Below, in pieces: positions 46,021-58,184 of a stretch of DNA of 64,000 nucleotides (position 1 is the first letter of the stretch; each line of letters starts with the position of its first letter). Made by a program: the position numbers and the translations under genes. A model generated the notes under the pieces. That model was not told the DNA's origin. It saw only the letters and a list, made by a program, of their open reading frames with translations, and did no database searches. Source of the DNA: Norana najaformis (taxonomy: Eukaryota > Annelida > Clitellata > Crassiclitellata > Hormogastridae). The stretch lies in NCBI GenBank assembly GCA_964023275.1, contig OZ029929.1, forward strand, positions 9,057,856-9,121,855. The letters run 5' to 3'.

Positions 46021-46894
46021 CATACTTGGGAGTCTTAAACGTCCAAACCTTTAGTTTAAAACCTCTTGACTATACAATGAACAAATGATTTCTTTTAAAT
46101 CAAATACTGAACAACTATCTCATTCATCTCCAAATTCAGGGTTCTTTGGTCTGGCTCTTTGATCCTGCAGTCTATGCCTTTCTCTCAGTTCATCATCTCT
46201 TCATCCTCTCTTCATCCTCTCTTCATCCTCTCTTCATCCTCTCTTCATCCTCATATCCCTCTATTTATAGCTTTCTCGTACCTTCACCCACATCTTCTGT
46301 CCTTCTGGCCATTCTCATTCAGGCCACGTTCACATTGTTCACAAATATATGTGACTTTGAGACACCCCTTTGTGACAAAATTCAAGGCTATTAAGCATTC
46401 TGGGTTAATTTGCAGCAATTCTAACAAAGATTATATGCCCCTATTCACTCCAATTTTAAATAACAAGGAAACATACAACCAGCATAAAAAATTAAATAAA
46501 AATCAAGAAATTCACAAGTATAATACTTTCATATGTATGAAGCATTCTGTTTTGACCAAAATAAGGACCATCTCTTAACCAGATGAATGACTACAAGGAC
46601 CATCTCTGCCCCCACCCAAATAACAAAAATAACCATATTACAAGGACCATATCTGGACCAAAACAGAGATAGCAAAAAGGACCATTATTGGACCAGAATG
46701 AAGATGATACCAAAAGGACCAGCCTAAGGGTAACCTGTTGCCCAAACAAAAAACCAACTACATAGAAACCACCTTTAATCCAAATGATGATGGCAATTCA
46801 TCTCTTGAAATGATTTAACATCAGTCCACAAGATCCAAAAGTGAATATCAAAAAACACAATGTGATAATCTCTAGACAGAACCCGAACTTGAAT
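46021..46894. other. Non-coding stretch with an 11-bp tandem repeat
   Basis: 'tcttcatcctc' repeats five times at 46197-46251. 46570-46760 has a loose 'aaggaccat' recurrence. No exon seen. Confidence 0.55.
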
Positions 46895-47085
46895 CGTTAT
46901 CGTAATCTCAGGATTTCTACCTCGCCCAATGAAAGCTAAGTCTTGGGAACCAGCTTATTCAAAGGCGCTCAGTTAAAACAAAACTGATAGGCAAGTTGGG
47001 TTCATTCCACGTCAAGATCCAAGAGTCAGGCAGGTGGGCAGTCAGACGGCTAAGGTGGGTGGTGTTTGGAATCGGATCTGCAAGA
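46895..47085 (-). mobile_element. LINE family A 3' end
   Basis: Reversed module: 'cgtaatctcaggatttctac', 'ctcgcccaatgaaagctaag', 'ggcgctcagttaaaacaaaa', 'ctgataggcaagttgggttc' and 'ggtggtgtttggaatcgg'. Confidence 0.75.
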
Positions 47086-47634
47086 CAGATAAGGAGAAGA
47101 AGGGGAATTAATGAATGAAGACGACCCTATCCTACTTTCTAAGCCACAGCATAAAACAACGGAAACGCCGCAGAGGCCAATGGAGATGACAACAGGAGGA
47201 GACAGACCTTTTTCAACTGACATAATTCAGACGGACCTTCATCAGCTGGCGATTTCTTTCTCTTGATATCCAACACATTCGTCCCGATGTCATCATCATT
47301 TCACACCAACTAATCCTCAGCCAATGTCAGGCCAGGCGCCTCCTCCGCTGCCGCCCCGGGTCTAATGAAATGCGTCAGCACTCGTTTGGACGCATCTCCT
47401 CCTATTGCTATGGACCCTGCACTCGCTTCCATTCGACCTAATCCGCTGTTGCTGGAGACAACAGAACGCTGCTATTTCCGGTCATTTATTATTCCCACGG
47501 GCGCAGGAAGCACGCGCGGCAGGGAGCCAGAGAGGGAAGGTAGCGTGAATTAGCTCATGCCGACCGCTGCACGTAGGCGGTCACTCGCTCACTCGTCATG
47601 TTCAAGACAAATGTCGGAATTCCTACCCGCGATC
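47086..47634. other. Locally GC-richer non-coding stretch
   Basis: 47320-47590 is richer in CG dinucleotides than its surroundings ('tgccgccccgggtc', 'cacgcgcggcagg'). It could be a CpG island or an unmethylated promoter, but no adjoining first exon is evident. Confidence 0.35.
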
Positions 47635-47705
47635 GTGAACTCGAGATTTCTACAGCGCCCAAGGATAGCTGCGTTGTGTGAACCAGCTTATTCACAAGCG
47701 TTCAA
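47635..47705 (-). mobile_element. LINE family A 3' end, short
   Basis: 'gaactcgagatttctacagc', 'gcccaaggatagctgc' and 'accagcttattcacaagcg', the terminal part of the reversed A module only. Confidence 0.65.
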
Positions 47706-47936
47706 CCACCTACGATCGCGGAAAATCCGGTGAATGGACGAAACGGATGACTCATGAAATGCTGTCGTCGTCGTTTTGTGCACCTCCTGTGAAACACTGC
47801 AATGCATACTTGGGTGTAAACTCCTGGATTTGCGCCCCCCGCCACCCAACTGGTTATTTTGGGTCAGGGTCCCCATGGATTGCGTACTTTCAATGACAAC
47901 CTCCGTAATGGAGAAACGACAAAGGCGTCTGACTTT

Positions 47937-48082
47937 GCAAAAACTAAGCTCAGGTTTTCTGTGCTCCTCTGAAATCAAATTTAAAAAGCTTTTATGTCTT
48001 TGTTAGGTTCTTCCTCCTCCTGAAGAGGTAGAAAACTTTTCCGTTTTAAAACCAGAAGGCCAGTTTCGGAAAGGACATGGCC
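47937..48082 (+). repeat. Dispersed repeat, copy 1 (partner 62388-62532)
   Basis: 'gcaaaaactaagctcaggtt' through 'ttaggttcttcctcctcctg' to 'ccagtttcggaaaggacatgg'. The partner at 62388 has the same order and orientation with scattered substitutions only. No inverted ends or coding seen, so the class is unknown. Confidence 0.8.
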
Positions 48083-49153
48083 TGATTGCCCTGGGCCAGA
48101 TCACCTGAAGACTATGTACATTGTAAAAAATTCCGTTTGCATATGAGCAAACAAACACTCAGCCATTTAACGGTTAAACGAACCGTAATTGAGGATTCTC
48201 ATAGAGTAACGAATTCACAGGAACTGCACCGTTTTCTGGTATCGTGCCAAAATATGTACACAGGTGCAAACTGGTGACTTAAAAATCGCAAATATAATTT
48301 CAGGAAGTAATTAAAATTCCTCATAAATATAAGCCATTGATATAAGGCCAATCACCATAAAAGTAAGGCTAATCACCGTAAAATTGCTGGTAAATTGCTG
48401 TTAATAATCGGGCATTCTTTACTATTATTACAAAATTTTGTAACACGTGCAGTCATCATAAAAATATGCCAAACTGCCATAAAATAACTGCCATAAAATA
48501 AACGGGGAATCACCATTAAAAAACTACCAAGTCACCATAAAAACACGTGAAGTCCCCGTTAATTAAAATGGGGAGTAGCGGTAAAAAAACGGGCCTGTGT
48601 AATGAGAAAACGGGATGCTCATAATTTTACGGAGAAAGTTCTGGCAGTTCTGTTGACGTCTCATTTACCCATAAAATTACAGAAAATTTCAAACAGTGTA
48701 TCCTATCTCAGCATTCGACACAGCATGTTTACCAAGCACTCAAAGATGCTGAAGCTACATATTAGATTTACTACTATTATTATTACCACTAATTATTAAT
48801 TCATCAAGCCAGACGCCGGTGATGATGAGCCATTCGAGATCAAACAAGACTCTCGAACAATTTTTTCATCTTAGCCTTTGGATGTTATCCTTTGGGTTCA
48901 AAAAATAATAATAATATTTAATAACAATTTAATTTTTCCTTAACATTTTTTAAACCACGACGGATCTCATCTACCTAAGGTGAAAAAATAGCAGCATTAT
49001 CATCAATAATAATAATAATGCAATCAGCATCTGCAAGATATTCTTATAAAGCACCATTTCAATATCCAGATATACTGGCAAATACACAGACAGACAGATA
49101 ATCAGATGCATGCACGATGTATCTACTGGTATGCATGAATGTATGTATGCATG

Positions 49154-49189
<36 letters not shown>

Positions 49190-49861
49190 CATACACACAT
49201 AAAACTACATTCATCTAGCATAAATACATAAAGACAAGAAGGTAAAGATAAAGGTATCATTTTTCACATGCCTAGGGCTACATAAATACCTAAGAAACAT
49301 GACCCTAACACAAACAAAACAACCCAACAGCAGGACACCTTTTTAACCTCCAAACCTGTAATTGGTATTAATATACCGAGCCTGAAAGCATGAAGGGCTG
49401 AGTTAGTACAGGCAGCTTGGCATCCATGGATGGCGGCCACTAAACAAGTTCAGGCTGCTTAACTTCGATGATGATAATGATGATGATGATGATGACGATG
49501 ATGACGACGATGATGATGATGATGTTTTCAACCATAATTGTTCTGTTAGTATCTATTGGGATTTGTTGATAGCCGGCTCAGAGGCCAAGAAAAGGAGACG
49601 AGTGCCTCTCCTGCGTCTCACTTATGCGATAAGGGATACTTGACTTGCTTACTTTACTCAGTAGCTATTGTTTCTTGGTGCTCAGGGTCATTTCGGGCAT
49701 CTGGGTCATCCTCAGATGTCCAATTATTGTGCTGCGACCTTGAAACTATAGACATCAATCCTATCAGTGGCCGTAGGACGATGAAGATAATAGCGAAGCA
49801 GCTGCAGCAGCAGCAGCAGCCGATGGCCGGTGCCATTGCCCTGACTCTGCCGATGATGCAA
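48083..49861. other. Non-coding stretch
   Basis: 48290-48600 carries many 'ccataaaataac'/'caccataaaa' variants, a degenerate AT-rich repeat. (ta)n/(catg)n at 49130-49200 and (gat)n at 49465-49525. An L2-like 'ttgacttgcttactttac' end lies at 49640-49660. No exon seen. Confidence 0.5.
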
Positions 49862-50345
49862 TGCTCCATAACACACAAAGCGCACCTCCTCCTCCTCATC
49901 GTCTTCCACCTCCTCCTCCTCCTCCACCATCTCCCTCCTCCTCCTCCTCCTTTTCCTCATCGTCTCTCTCCTCCTTCTTTTCCTCCTCCTCCCGCTCCTC
50001 CTCCTCCTCGTCTTCCTCCTCCTCCTCCTTCTCGTCTTCTACATCCTCCTCCACTTCCACCATCTCCATCCTCTTCCTCCTTCTCCTTTCTCTCCTCCTC
50101 CTCCTCCTCCTCCTCATCATCATCATCGTCTTCCACCTCTTCCTCCACCATCTCCCTGCTCCTCCTCCTCCTTCTCCTCCTCCACCTCCATTATCTCCCT
50201 CCTCTTCCTCCTTTTCCTCATCCTCCTTCTCCTTCTTCTCCTCCTCCTCCTCATAATCATCATCGTCTTCCACCTCTTCCTCCATCATATCCCTCCTCCT
50301 CCTCCTCCTCGTCCTCCTCCTTTTTCTTCTCCTCCTCGTCCGATC
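49862..50345. repeat. Long (CTC)n/(CTT)n polypyrimidine tract, about 480 bp
   Basis: Nearly unbroken pyrimidine triplets on the plus strand with (cat)n interruptions. All Ser/Pro/Leu-rich (plus) and Glu/Arg-rich (minus) frames here, including a 340-codon one, come from the repeat. Candidate triplex-forming DNA. Confidence 0.95.
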
Positions 50346-51364
50346 CAAACGGCGTTGGCGGTGGCCATCGTAAAGGCGACGGCATCCATCGGTCGGATGC
50401 AAATCGCTTCCAGTGTGTGTCCGCGTGTTTGTCTGGGCGCGTGACTGTTTGTCTGGGCGCGTGCACGCGTCGTTGCTTTCAAATGCATGGCCTACATTGT
50501 CTCTACTCTCTATCTGCGATCGGCTGGCACGCTGCCATCTCTATCAAAAACCAGAACCTGCCTCCCAGAGCCCCATAAAGCTCTCTGCCTCCCACTTTCC
50601 CATTTCTTTTCCTCCCTGCTCTGGCTCCTTTTTAAATTGCACCAACAACCAGCAAATGCGTAAACCTTCAAAACGGTGTATGAATAATACATTAGCCGAA
50701 CTGCATTATTCATTAGATGAACCAATGAACGAACAAAATTTATCCGGAAAACTCAATGAATAATGCACGAACAAACTACAATATTCATTAGTCCAGCCAC
50801 CAGCTTGTGTACACAAACATAATATGGAAATGCAAGAATAAATTTATCTGGTTTTTCATAATTCAAGCGGGATACAGATCACGGATAATTAAGAATGCGC
50901 AATAATGCAAAAGTTCAAATACAGCATTCATTAGTCAAAGGCAAGAAACAATATGACTCCTCATGAATTATGCATGACTGCAACAGCATTCAATGCTTCA
51001 GAGAAATATTTTGGCTAATAAAGCACAAACTAAAAATGGTACTTAGAGCTCCAATATATATGCATGTTTCTGTAATCTACAACTCTGCTGGATTACAGAT
51101 CAACGTCTGTTGTACCAATTATGCAAAATGTCAGTAGCATTTACTGCATTACAAAAAAATTAAATTAAATCGTCCTATACTTTACAAACTTCAGGAAGGT
51201 CACATGCAGAAGAGAGTCAGATTCAAGAAAGGTGAAAATCTGAGACACTGTTAAAGTTAAAATGCAGGACATAATTTTAGGATGACGTAGCACTTCATCA
51301 GCTGAAATGGGTACTTAATTGTAAAGCCATGCAACTCAAAAGAAAGTAAGGCTGTTTAGTTTTT
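50346..51364. other. Non-coding stretch
   Basis: Between 50680 and 51000 'attcattag' and 'gaataatgca' recur at irregular spacing. No exon or transposon end recognised. Confidence 0.45.
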
Positions 51365-51560
51365 TGTATCACTGTTGCCATCTACAAGGAATAAAGGTTG
51401 TCTGGTTGACGGATTACAGCTGCCATCTACAAGACTGGTTTAAAGGGGATTAACGTTGTTGTCTACAAAGAATAAAGGTTGTTGGTTTTGGGATTACTGT
51501 TGCCATCTACAAGGAATAAAGGTTTATGGATTACAGCTGTTGTCCATAAGGAATTATGGT
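51365..51560. repeat. Degenerate minisatellite, 35-45 bp
   Basis: 'gccatctacaaggaataaag' and its variants recur at about 51377, 51422, 51456, 51501 and 51537, each followed by a 'ggttgt..gg.ttac' segment. Confidence 0.7.
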
Positions 51561-51957
51561 TGTTTGGTTAGGGAATTACTGCTGTCATATACTTGCTTAA
51601 ACGAAAATTTCCCAGACTTCAACAAAAGAGCCATTGAGGACTTTCAAAGGCCAAAGAGTGATGCAGTCACCCTGAGCGCCACTGTCCAAGAGGCGGCAAA
51701 GAGGGCAGCAAAATGCAATTTTTAAAGACATGTTTATCATCTGCCCCAAACTGGTGAACACATAACAGACAATTACAGCCAATGTCCCATAGACTGTGCA
51801 GATGAAACTTCAGACTGGACACACTGTCTACAGTATACCTACCTAGTTTCGATTCTGGCGTTGAACTGACCCAGTCTTCTCTCTCTCTTTTGCTCTGTCT
51901 GAAAACCACCAAACCCAGTATTACACATTTACGCTTAGTGGTCCCCACTTTCAAAGT

Positions 51958-52879
<922 letters not shown>

Positions 52880-53695
52880 AAGCTTTTCTGGCCTCAGCTA
52901 ACCAATGGAATGATTGACCCTTTTTCAACTACCCAGTCAAGGGTAAAGTAATCAGAATGGGGTAAATAGGGCCTACCTGTGGTAGTACCCAGCAAATCCC
53001 AGGAGTTACTGCACTGCTTTTTTATTTAGTGGCCAAGGAAAATTCAACAGAACTTGAACCTTCTGAGTTCTCGATTGAATGGCATTCAAACCAAAGTCAT
53101 GAACCAAAAATCAATTTCTGCATTAGCAAAAACACATTTCTTCAAACAAAGTGTTAATGAGCAATTATTGACAACACTTGCTTCCAATGAGACATATATT
53201 CCGACCAAGAAACACTGAAAATGTTTATATCATCTAGACAGCATCACGTAAAGCATCAAAACCATGAAACAACTTTCAGACCAAACCTGAACGTTGCAGG
53301 AGCATTCCCGAGTCCAAAAGGCATATATTTCCACTTAAAATGTTCATGCAACATGCCACACCCTGTAAGAGGAATGGACTCATTACCTTAGGGAATTTGC
53401 AAATATTCCTTAGTCATGACAAGTTTGGCTAGGAATTTTACTTTCCCAGCCTTTTTGCTCAGAGTTTCAACTCTAGGCATAAGAAACAGATCCGGACCTG
53501 TGACAGCATTTACTTTTCGGAAGTCACAAGTCATTATACAGTTGACCTGACTTCTCCTGTTTCTGGAAGACAACTATGGATGCAGCCCAAGAACTTTCTG
53601 ATTCCTTGATAATTCCAGACTTGAGAAGATCATCAATATCCCAATTCACTATTTCAACTTCTCAGGATGCAACTGATAAGCCGTTTGGCGCACCA
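52880..53695 (-). pseudogene. Ty3/gypsy-type reverse transcriptase remnant
   Basis: Blocks in order on the minus strand: VRQTAYQLHPEKLK (53680-53650), IDDLLKSGIIKES (53640-53600), FRKVNAVTGPDLFLMPRVET (53520-53461), KYMPFGLGNAPATF (53335-53290), and LDDINIFSVSW (53240-53205), where the first residue of the Y-x-D-D site is replaced and a stop precedes it. The tether LPLTG..LKKGS is at 52955-52905. These are standard RT motifs of Ty3/gypsy elements. At least ten stops or shifts. Confidence 0.8.
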
Positions 53696-53949
53696 GTCAT
53701 GGTCTGGTACCAGACCAATGAGAAGGGAAATGCCTTTTATCTTCCCTGGCACAACACTAAACACCTGATCAAAGGACAAAACAGTTGCATTGGTTCATCA
53801 GTCTGCACTGAATCCAAACGACAACTGGAAACATCTGCCCCAAATCAACCTCCTTATCGACAAATACATTCGGTTACAATACACTGTTCAATTCCACAGG
53901 CAACACAGCAGAAAGCAAATTGAGACCCAAATTATCTCTATCTTCAGGC

Positions 53950-55010
53950 TCAACTTTTCACAAAGTTTACGCGAACCACACGCTTGCTTTTCCTCTGGTC
54001 AGGAGTGGCTGCAAGGTAATCAACCTGACCCAAGGATTCCAAGACAGTGCATGGCACACAGCACTTAGTTTACCACTTGGTTTACCATTTAATAGCAACA
54101 ACAACAGTACTTGGTCACCTTGTTGCTATCAAACATTCCCAGTTTGTTTACCATACCATTCTTTTGACGTTAACGGAGCAACCGAAGCATCTTCATTCGC
54201 CGATATCACAGAAACTCAAAAGCATTCCCACATGTCCAGAACAAAATCAATCAAGTCTGATTTAGACAAGCTATGCTAGATGTCATCATTCACTAGCATT
54301 GCTTAATCAAATGCAAGGGATCCTACACATTTCAACCAAGCAAGAGAAAACTAAAGCCCTGCACATGCACTTCAATGTAAGCAAAAAGTACCCAAGGTAA
54401 AACTTCATTCCAATTATCCCGGAAATCCTCAGCAACTGCATTTAACATATCTTTCAGCATCTACAGTAATGGAACCTATAACAACACCCATCTGTTTGCA
54501 GATAAAGACTGAAACTTTTTCAACTAAATAATGCAACATTCGTTCAGGAAGATTTGCATCAAATTAGACATAAAATCCGATCCACAATTCGACAGAATTT
54601 CATTCAGAAAATCAAACGTTGTAAAGACAAAAATGAAAGCTTTGGCTACATCAGTTGCAGTGTGATTCACAATGAAAATTCCAAAAGATAATTTGTAGCC
54701 ATATCAATGCCTGACCGTCAAATAAATCTATTCCTAGACTTACAAACAAACATTCGGCGGACATACGATATCTATGGCAAGCTACGCAAAGGGTTCAGAA
54801 ATTACTGGCAGGTTAATTAAGGCAGCATGTGCTATGTTTTCCGCTTTCCAATGCCTCTGATATATGTTACAAGTACGACAATATTTCTACATGGCTTGAC
54901 ATATTCAGGCCAGAAAAACATGTCTCCATAAGGGATCCAGAGCTTTCTGCTCTCATAATATCACTTGCAGGAATATCATGTGCAATATAAAGCAACTTTG
55001 CCCACAACTC
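53950..55010 (-). pseudogene. Ty3/gypsy-type integrase remnant
   Basis: Minus strand: SELWAKLLYIAHDIPAS near 55010-54960 (zinc-binding region), an LAIDIVCP-like first-Asp block near 54770, IDMATNY near 54700, a second-Asp block near 54585 in which Asp is replaced by Asn, LNAVAEDFRDNWNEVLPWVL near 54450-54380, and a degenerate GPY/F-type module near 54058-54030. The third catalytic residue is lost. The coding continues toward the RT without an LTR in between. Confidence 0.7.
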
Positions 55011-55619
55011 AGATGGAACCATAATTAGTGTTACTCCCAAACTCTCAGGTGTAGCTTTATTCCTCTCATCAGAATAACATAATAACTATGCTCTACACTG
55101 CTGCTATCATCAGATGCAGCTAGCTTAACAAAGGCAATAATTCAGTATGAGAATGCTGAATTACAGTTTCACAAGACACAATATCAATGATTTTTACAGT
55201 CAATACCGACTGATCCCTAAACAATTTAGCCAAAGTATTCTCATCAATTGTTTCTGTAGATACATTAGTTGGTCCTATATTCTGCCTAGGAGCACAAGCC
55301 ACACCTGTGTTTGCATTATCTCAGTCATTTACCGACTCTGGTCGGGCTATTGTTTCTATCCCAATATCCCGCAGCGCTTCTTCCAACCAATTCCAACTCA
55401 TTACCTATGAAAATGTGTGTAACAACGGGCAGTTTATCGATTAAACAAAGTCTGGTCCCGCTGCCAAATCTGCTTTCCACGTGAATCTCCAAATCTCGAC
55501 TAGAGAAGCTTTAAGAGTGTCCCTTGCAAATCGCTTAATGAGTTTGTTTTCACCTGTTGAATCATCTCTCCCATCTCTTCTTTTGTCATCCCAACTGCGG
55601 CGTCCGTAAACCTTCTTCT

Positions 55620-56170
55620 TCTTCTTCTTCTCCTCCTCCTTCTCCTCCTCCTCCTCCTCCTTCTTCTTCTTCCTTCTGGCTCGAATTAATCCCTCCTAGG
55701 GGAGTGGTCAGCCATGCGGCGTCCGTAAACCTCTGCTCTCATAATTCTTCTGCTGCTGCTTTCCTCCTCTGTCCTCATCACATGACCACACCATCTCAAC
55801 CTGGCTTCTAGAACCTTGTCAGATATACACGCCACTCCCAATATCTGTCTGATATACTCATTCCTTTTCTTGTCTTTCAGTGAGATTCCAAGTATTGCAT
55901 CACCCATCGTCATTTCCTCATCCTCGACGCTACGAGCTTCAGAAACTCCGAAAATACTGTCATCATTCAATGCTAGTTGGGAACCTGTTGGTTGGGCTTT
56001 GCATGTGTGTGCACGAGCTTGCACATGTTGACTCTTCTAGCCATCTGAGCAATGTTTACTAATCGATGAATGTTCCGTTCTGAATTACATTTAACATCAT
56101 TAGCGCAGAGAGCACCTCTGAAAAGTTCATCTTGAAGAGGCGCTATACAAATTTGAAATTACAACTACAG
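55620..56170. mobile_element. LINE fragments inserted in the LTR element
   Basis: 55690-56030 on the minus strand reads RNEYIRQILGVACISDKVLE then ARLRWCGHVMRTEEE, an RTE/jockey-like C-terminal 'LRWxGHVMR' motif. At 56110-56165 on the plus strand is a family B-like tail ('agaggcgctatacaaatttg' with 'aaattacaactacag'). A 16-bp string 'gcggcgtccgtaaacc' occurs twice, at 55598 and 55714, around a (ctt)n tract. Confidence 0.6.
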
Positions 56171-56379
56171 TTACTATTATCCATTGCAGCATTCTCATTT
56201 CTGTTCTCTACAGAAGCTTCTCCTCTTTCTTCAACCACATGCTATAGTGGTTTGGATTCCACCCTTTCACCTGAGCTGCAGTACTCAGACGGGCTTATCA
56301 ATCTTTGCAATGAACTAGAATCTAGCAGAAAAACAACCCCAAGACATTCCCATCCGAAGAAAGTAGAACATCCCTAGAA

Positions 56380-56606
56380 CACAATGCCAAATAACGCTCA
56401 TCAACCTTGGAATCAGGTCAACAAGCCGACGATACATCCATTATCTGCGTTTCAGCCTCTGTAACCAACTCAGCAAAGGTCTTGGGTTGATTTGTTGGAT
56501 TCTTGCCTTGATGCAGCTGTTATTTCTTCAACCATTTTGTGTCTTTACCCATCTTCTCAAGCTCCATCCATAACTCCTCAGTCGACTGATCAAATACATC
56601 GTCCAT
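56380..56606 (-). pseudogene. Gag-like N-terminal remnant of the LTR element
   Basis: Minus strand ATG at 56606 reads MDDVFDQSTEELWMELEKMG, and after a stop KTFAELVTEAETQIMDVSSA. Helical and acidic, as in capsid-type regions. Assignment rests mainly on position between the LTR-like region and the integrase. Confidence 0.4.
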
Positions 56607-56792
56607 TATTATCTTTTGGCTGCAACTGACCTATCCATTGCATAGCCAATTACACTTAACCAAACTGTACAACAATTATGTCAAGAATTCAACAGACACA
56701 AAATCGAAAATCCAGTCTTTTGAAACCTTACTATTCTGGAAATAAACTAAACCCAGTACAATAGTTTTGGATGAGCCTCAAATGTTGCATGC

Positions 56793-57249
56793 TGTCTACT
56801 GATATGGAATAAGATGCCAGCTTTAGATTAAAATGGTTTTATTACTTAAGCTATGTACAAGTGAAAAAGAGCTCATATAGTAACAAGACGTCAACCAAAG
56901 GTAGCAACAAAACCAGCGAAAACCTCACAAAGAGAAAACAAAACATCCACCAACAGATAGTGATGAAAATCGATGCAAAAAGAACCAAAATAGACCTGAA
57001 GAACCAACGAGTCATCCATGCAGGGAGACCAAACAGCTAGTTGAGAGACTGGCAATAACATGGCTATGCAGGACCAAACCAAAATCCAGTGTGCGCCAAA
57101 GTCAAACACAACATTTTATATACGGTTGGCTTTCCCGCCAGTATGTACAGAAGGCATACAATGTAGCCTACAACAATTTAAGCAACTCCTTTATGCTATT
57201 TGTAGCAACATACATACTACCGTGTACAAGTACACAAAGTGACGTCACA
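56793..57249 (-). mobile_element. Possible 5' LTR
   Basis: On the minus strand a TATA box (tatataaaatg, 57123-57113) is followed 270 bp later by AATAAA (56843-56838), the layout of an LTR promoter and polyadenylation signal. TGT at 57249 and ACA at 56793 are possible ends (457 bp). No second copy is seen in the window, so the limits are inferred. Confidence 0.35.
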
Positions 57250-58050
57250 AGCTGCTATTTTGGCGCAATTCTTTTAAGCCACTCCAAATTTTCACAAGCA
57301 GCAGATTGAAAACGAAGCAGAAAGCAGAGATAAACAGGTAGTTAACGAGATATATGATTACGATTATATATTTGAAGTCTGCAATATTTAAATAAGGTTA
57401 TGCCTCCTGGAGAACCACCGACGACTTACCTCGTTCAGTGCGCCTCATTTAAACAACAACAACAAACACAAGAAGAGGCAAAGAGACCGACGGTCAGCCA
57501 CACACAGACGGCTAAACGAGCATACACAAAGATGGCCAACATACACAAAGACAGACAACATAGCCATTGGTGGCAGAGCATCTGCCTGCCTGCCTGCCAA
57601 TCATAATTGAATTCCAAGCAGCACTGCATAATTCTGTGTCTCCTCCGCAGCTGAGCTGTTCTTCTTTCCCAGGTAACAACGTTTAACCCAAAATCTCAAA
57701 GGGTCATGACCCCCGCTGATCTCAGATCTCACTACACAGTCTTCAGAAAGTCAACTCATTTCAGGTAGTGACTTTACAACTGGCGCTACATAAAGGCCCT
57801 GTTACGTTACATAATGCCAACTCAGGACGCACATCTTAATCCAAGGGAAGGTCAACCGCTGACCAACGTTGGTCATTTCACGGGCTTCTGCTGACCTCAT
57901 TTTTTTACCCAGACGTGGCCATATTTGATCCTCAGACCGTAGATGACCAGTTGCTCTGCGGTCATCCACTGACCCGAAAAATTGATCTACAGCATCAACA
58001 ACACAATAGTATCCCAGAATATAGCAACAGGATGACATGAAGCATCTCAC

Positions 58051-58184
58051 CTCAGCCTCTGGACCATTCCATTTGAAGCACTGACGCCGATGGGGAGGAG
58101 GCGGAGGAGGACGTGGTATTGGAAGAGGAGGAGGGGAGGATTTGGAGGAGAACTGGGAGGAGGAGGACACGAAGCCGATGTCAC
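58051..58184 (-). CDS. Candidate proline-rich coding exon
   Basis: 134 bp, incoming phase 1 and outgoing phase 0. Reads DIGFVSSSSQFSSKSSPPPL, then a proline-rich stretch with six consecutive Pro, and ends RRQCFKWNGPEAE. The donor GAG|GTGAGA is strong; the acceptor (gacctag|GTG) lacks a long pyrimidine tract. It is upstream of, and on the same strand as, the MyTH4-FERM exons but does not join in phase to the exon at 43866, so another exon would be needed between them. Could be an SH3- or EVH1-binding linker. Partly made by a (GGA)n-type repeat, so chance coding is possible. Confidence 0.35.

Larger units (their letters stand above)
52880..57249 (-). mobile_element. Decayed Ty3/gypsy-type LTR retrotransposon with integrase before RT (Gmr1-like order)
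   Basis: On the minus strand, from right to left: an LTR-like region (56793-57249), a gag-like start (56606), an integrase remnant (about 55010-53950), then a reverse transcriptase remnant (53695-52880). All modules are in one orientation and spacing is continuous between integrase and RT, so the integrase lies upstream of RT. Standard Ty3/gypsy elements have RT-RNase H-integrase; the reversed order is known from the Gmr1 group, described first in fish and other deuterostomes. RNase H and the 3' LTR are not seen. Many stops; two LINE pieces inserted at 55620-56170. It cannot be active. Confidence 0.7.

Noticed and set aside
49556-50578. 340-codon plus-strand open frame
   Set aside because: Most of it is the (CTC/CTT)n tract read as Ser/Pro/Leu. 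Composition is repetitive in every frame and no domain is present.
51456-51725. Plus-strand frame ending NKRAIEDFQRPKSDAVTLS and an Ala/Lys-rich tail
   Set aside because: The second half looks protein-like, but the first half is the minisatellite at 51365-51560, the acceptor is weak and there is no partner exon.
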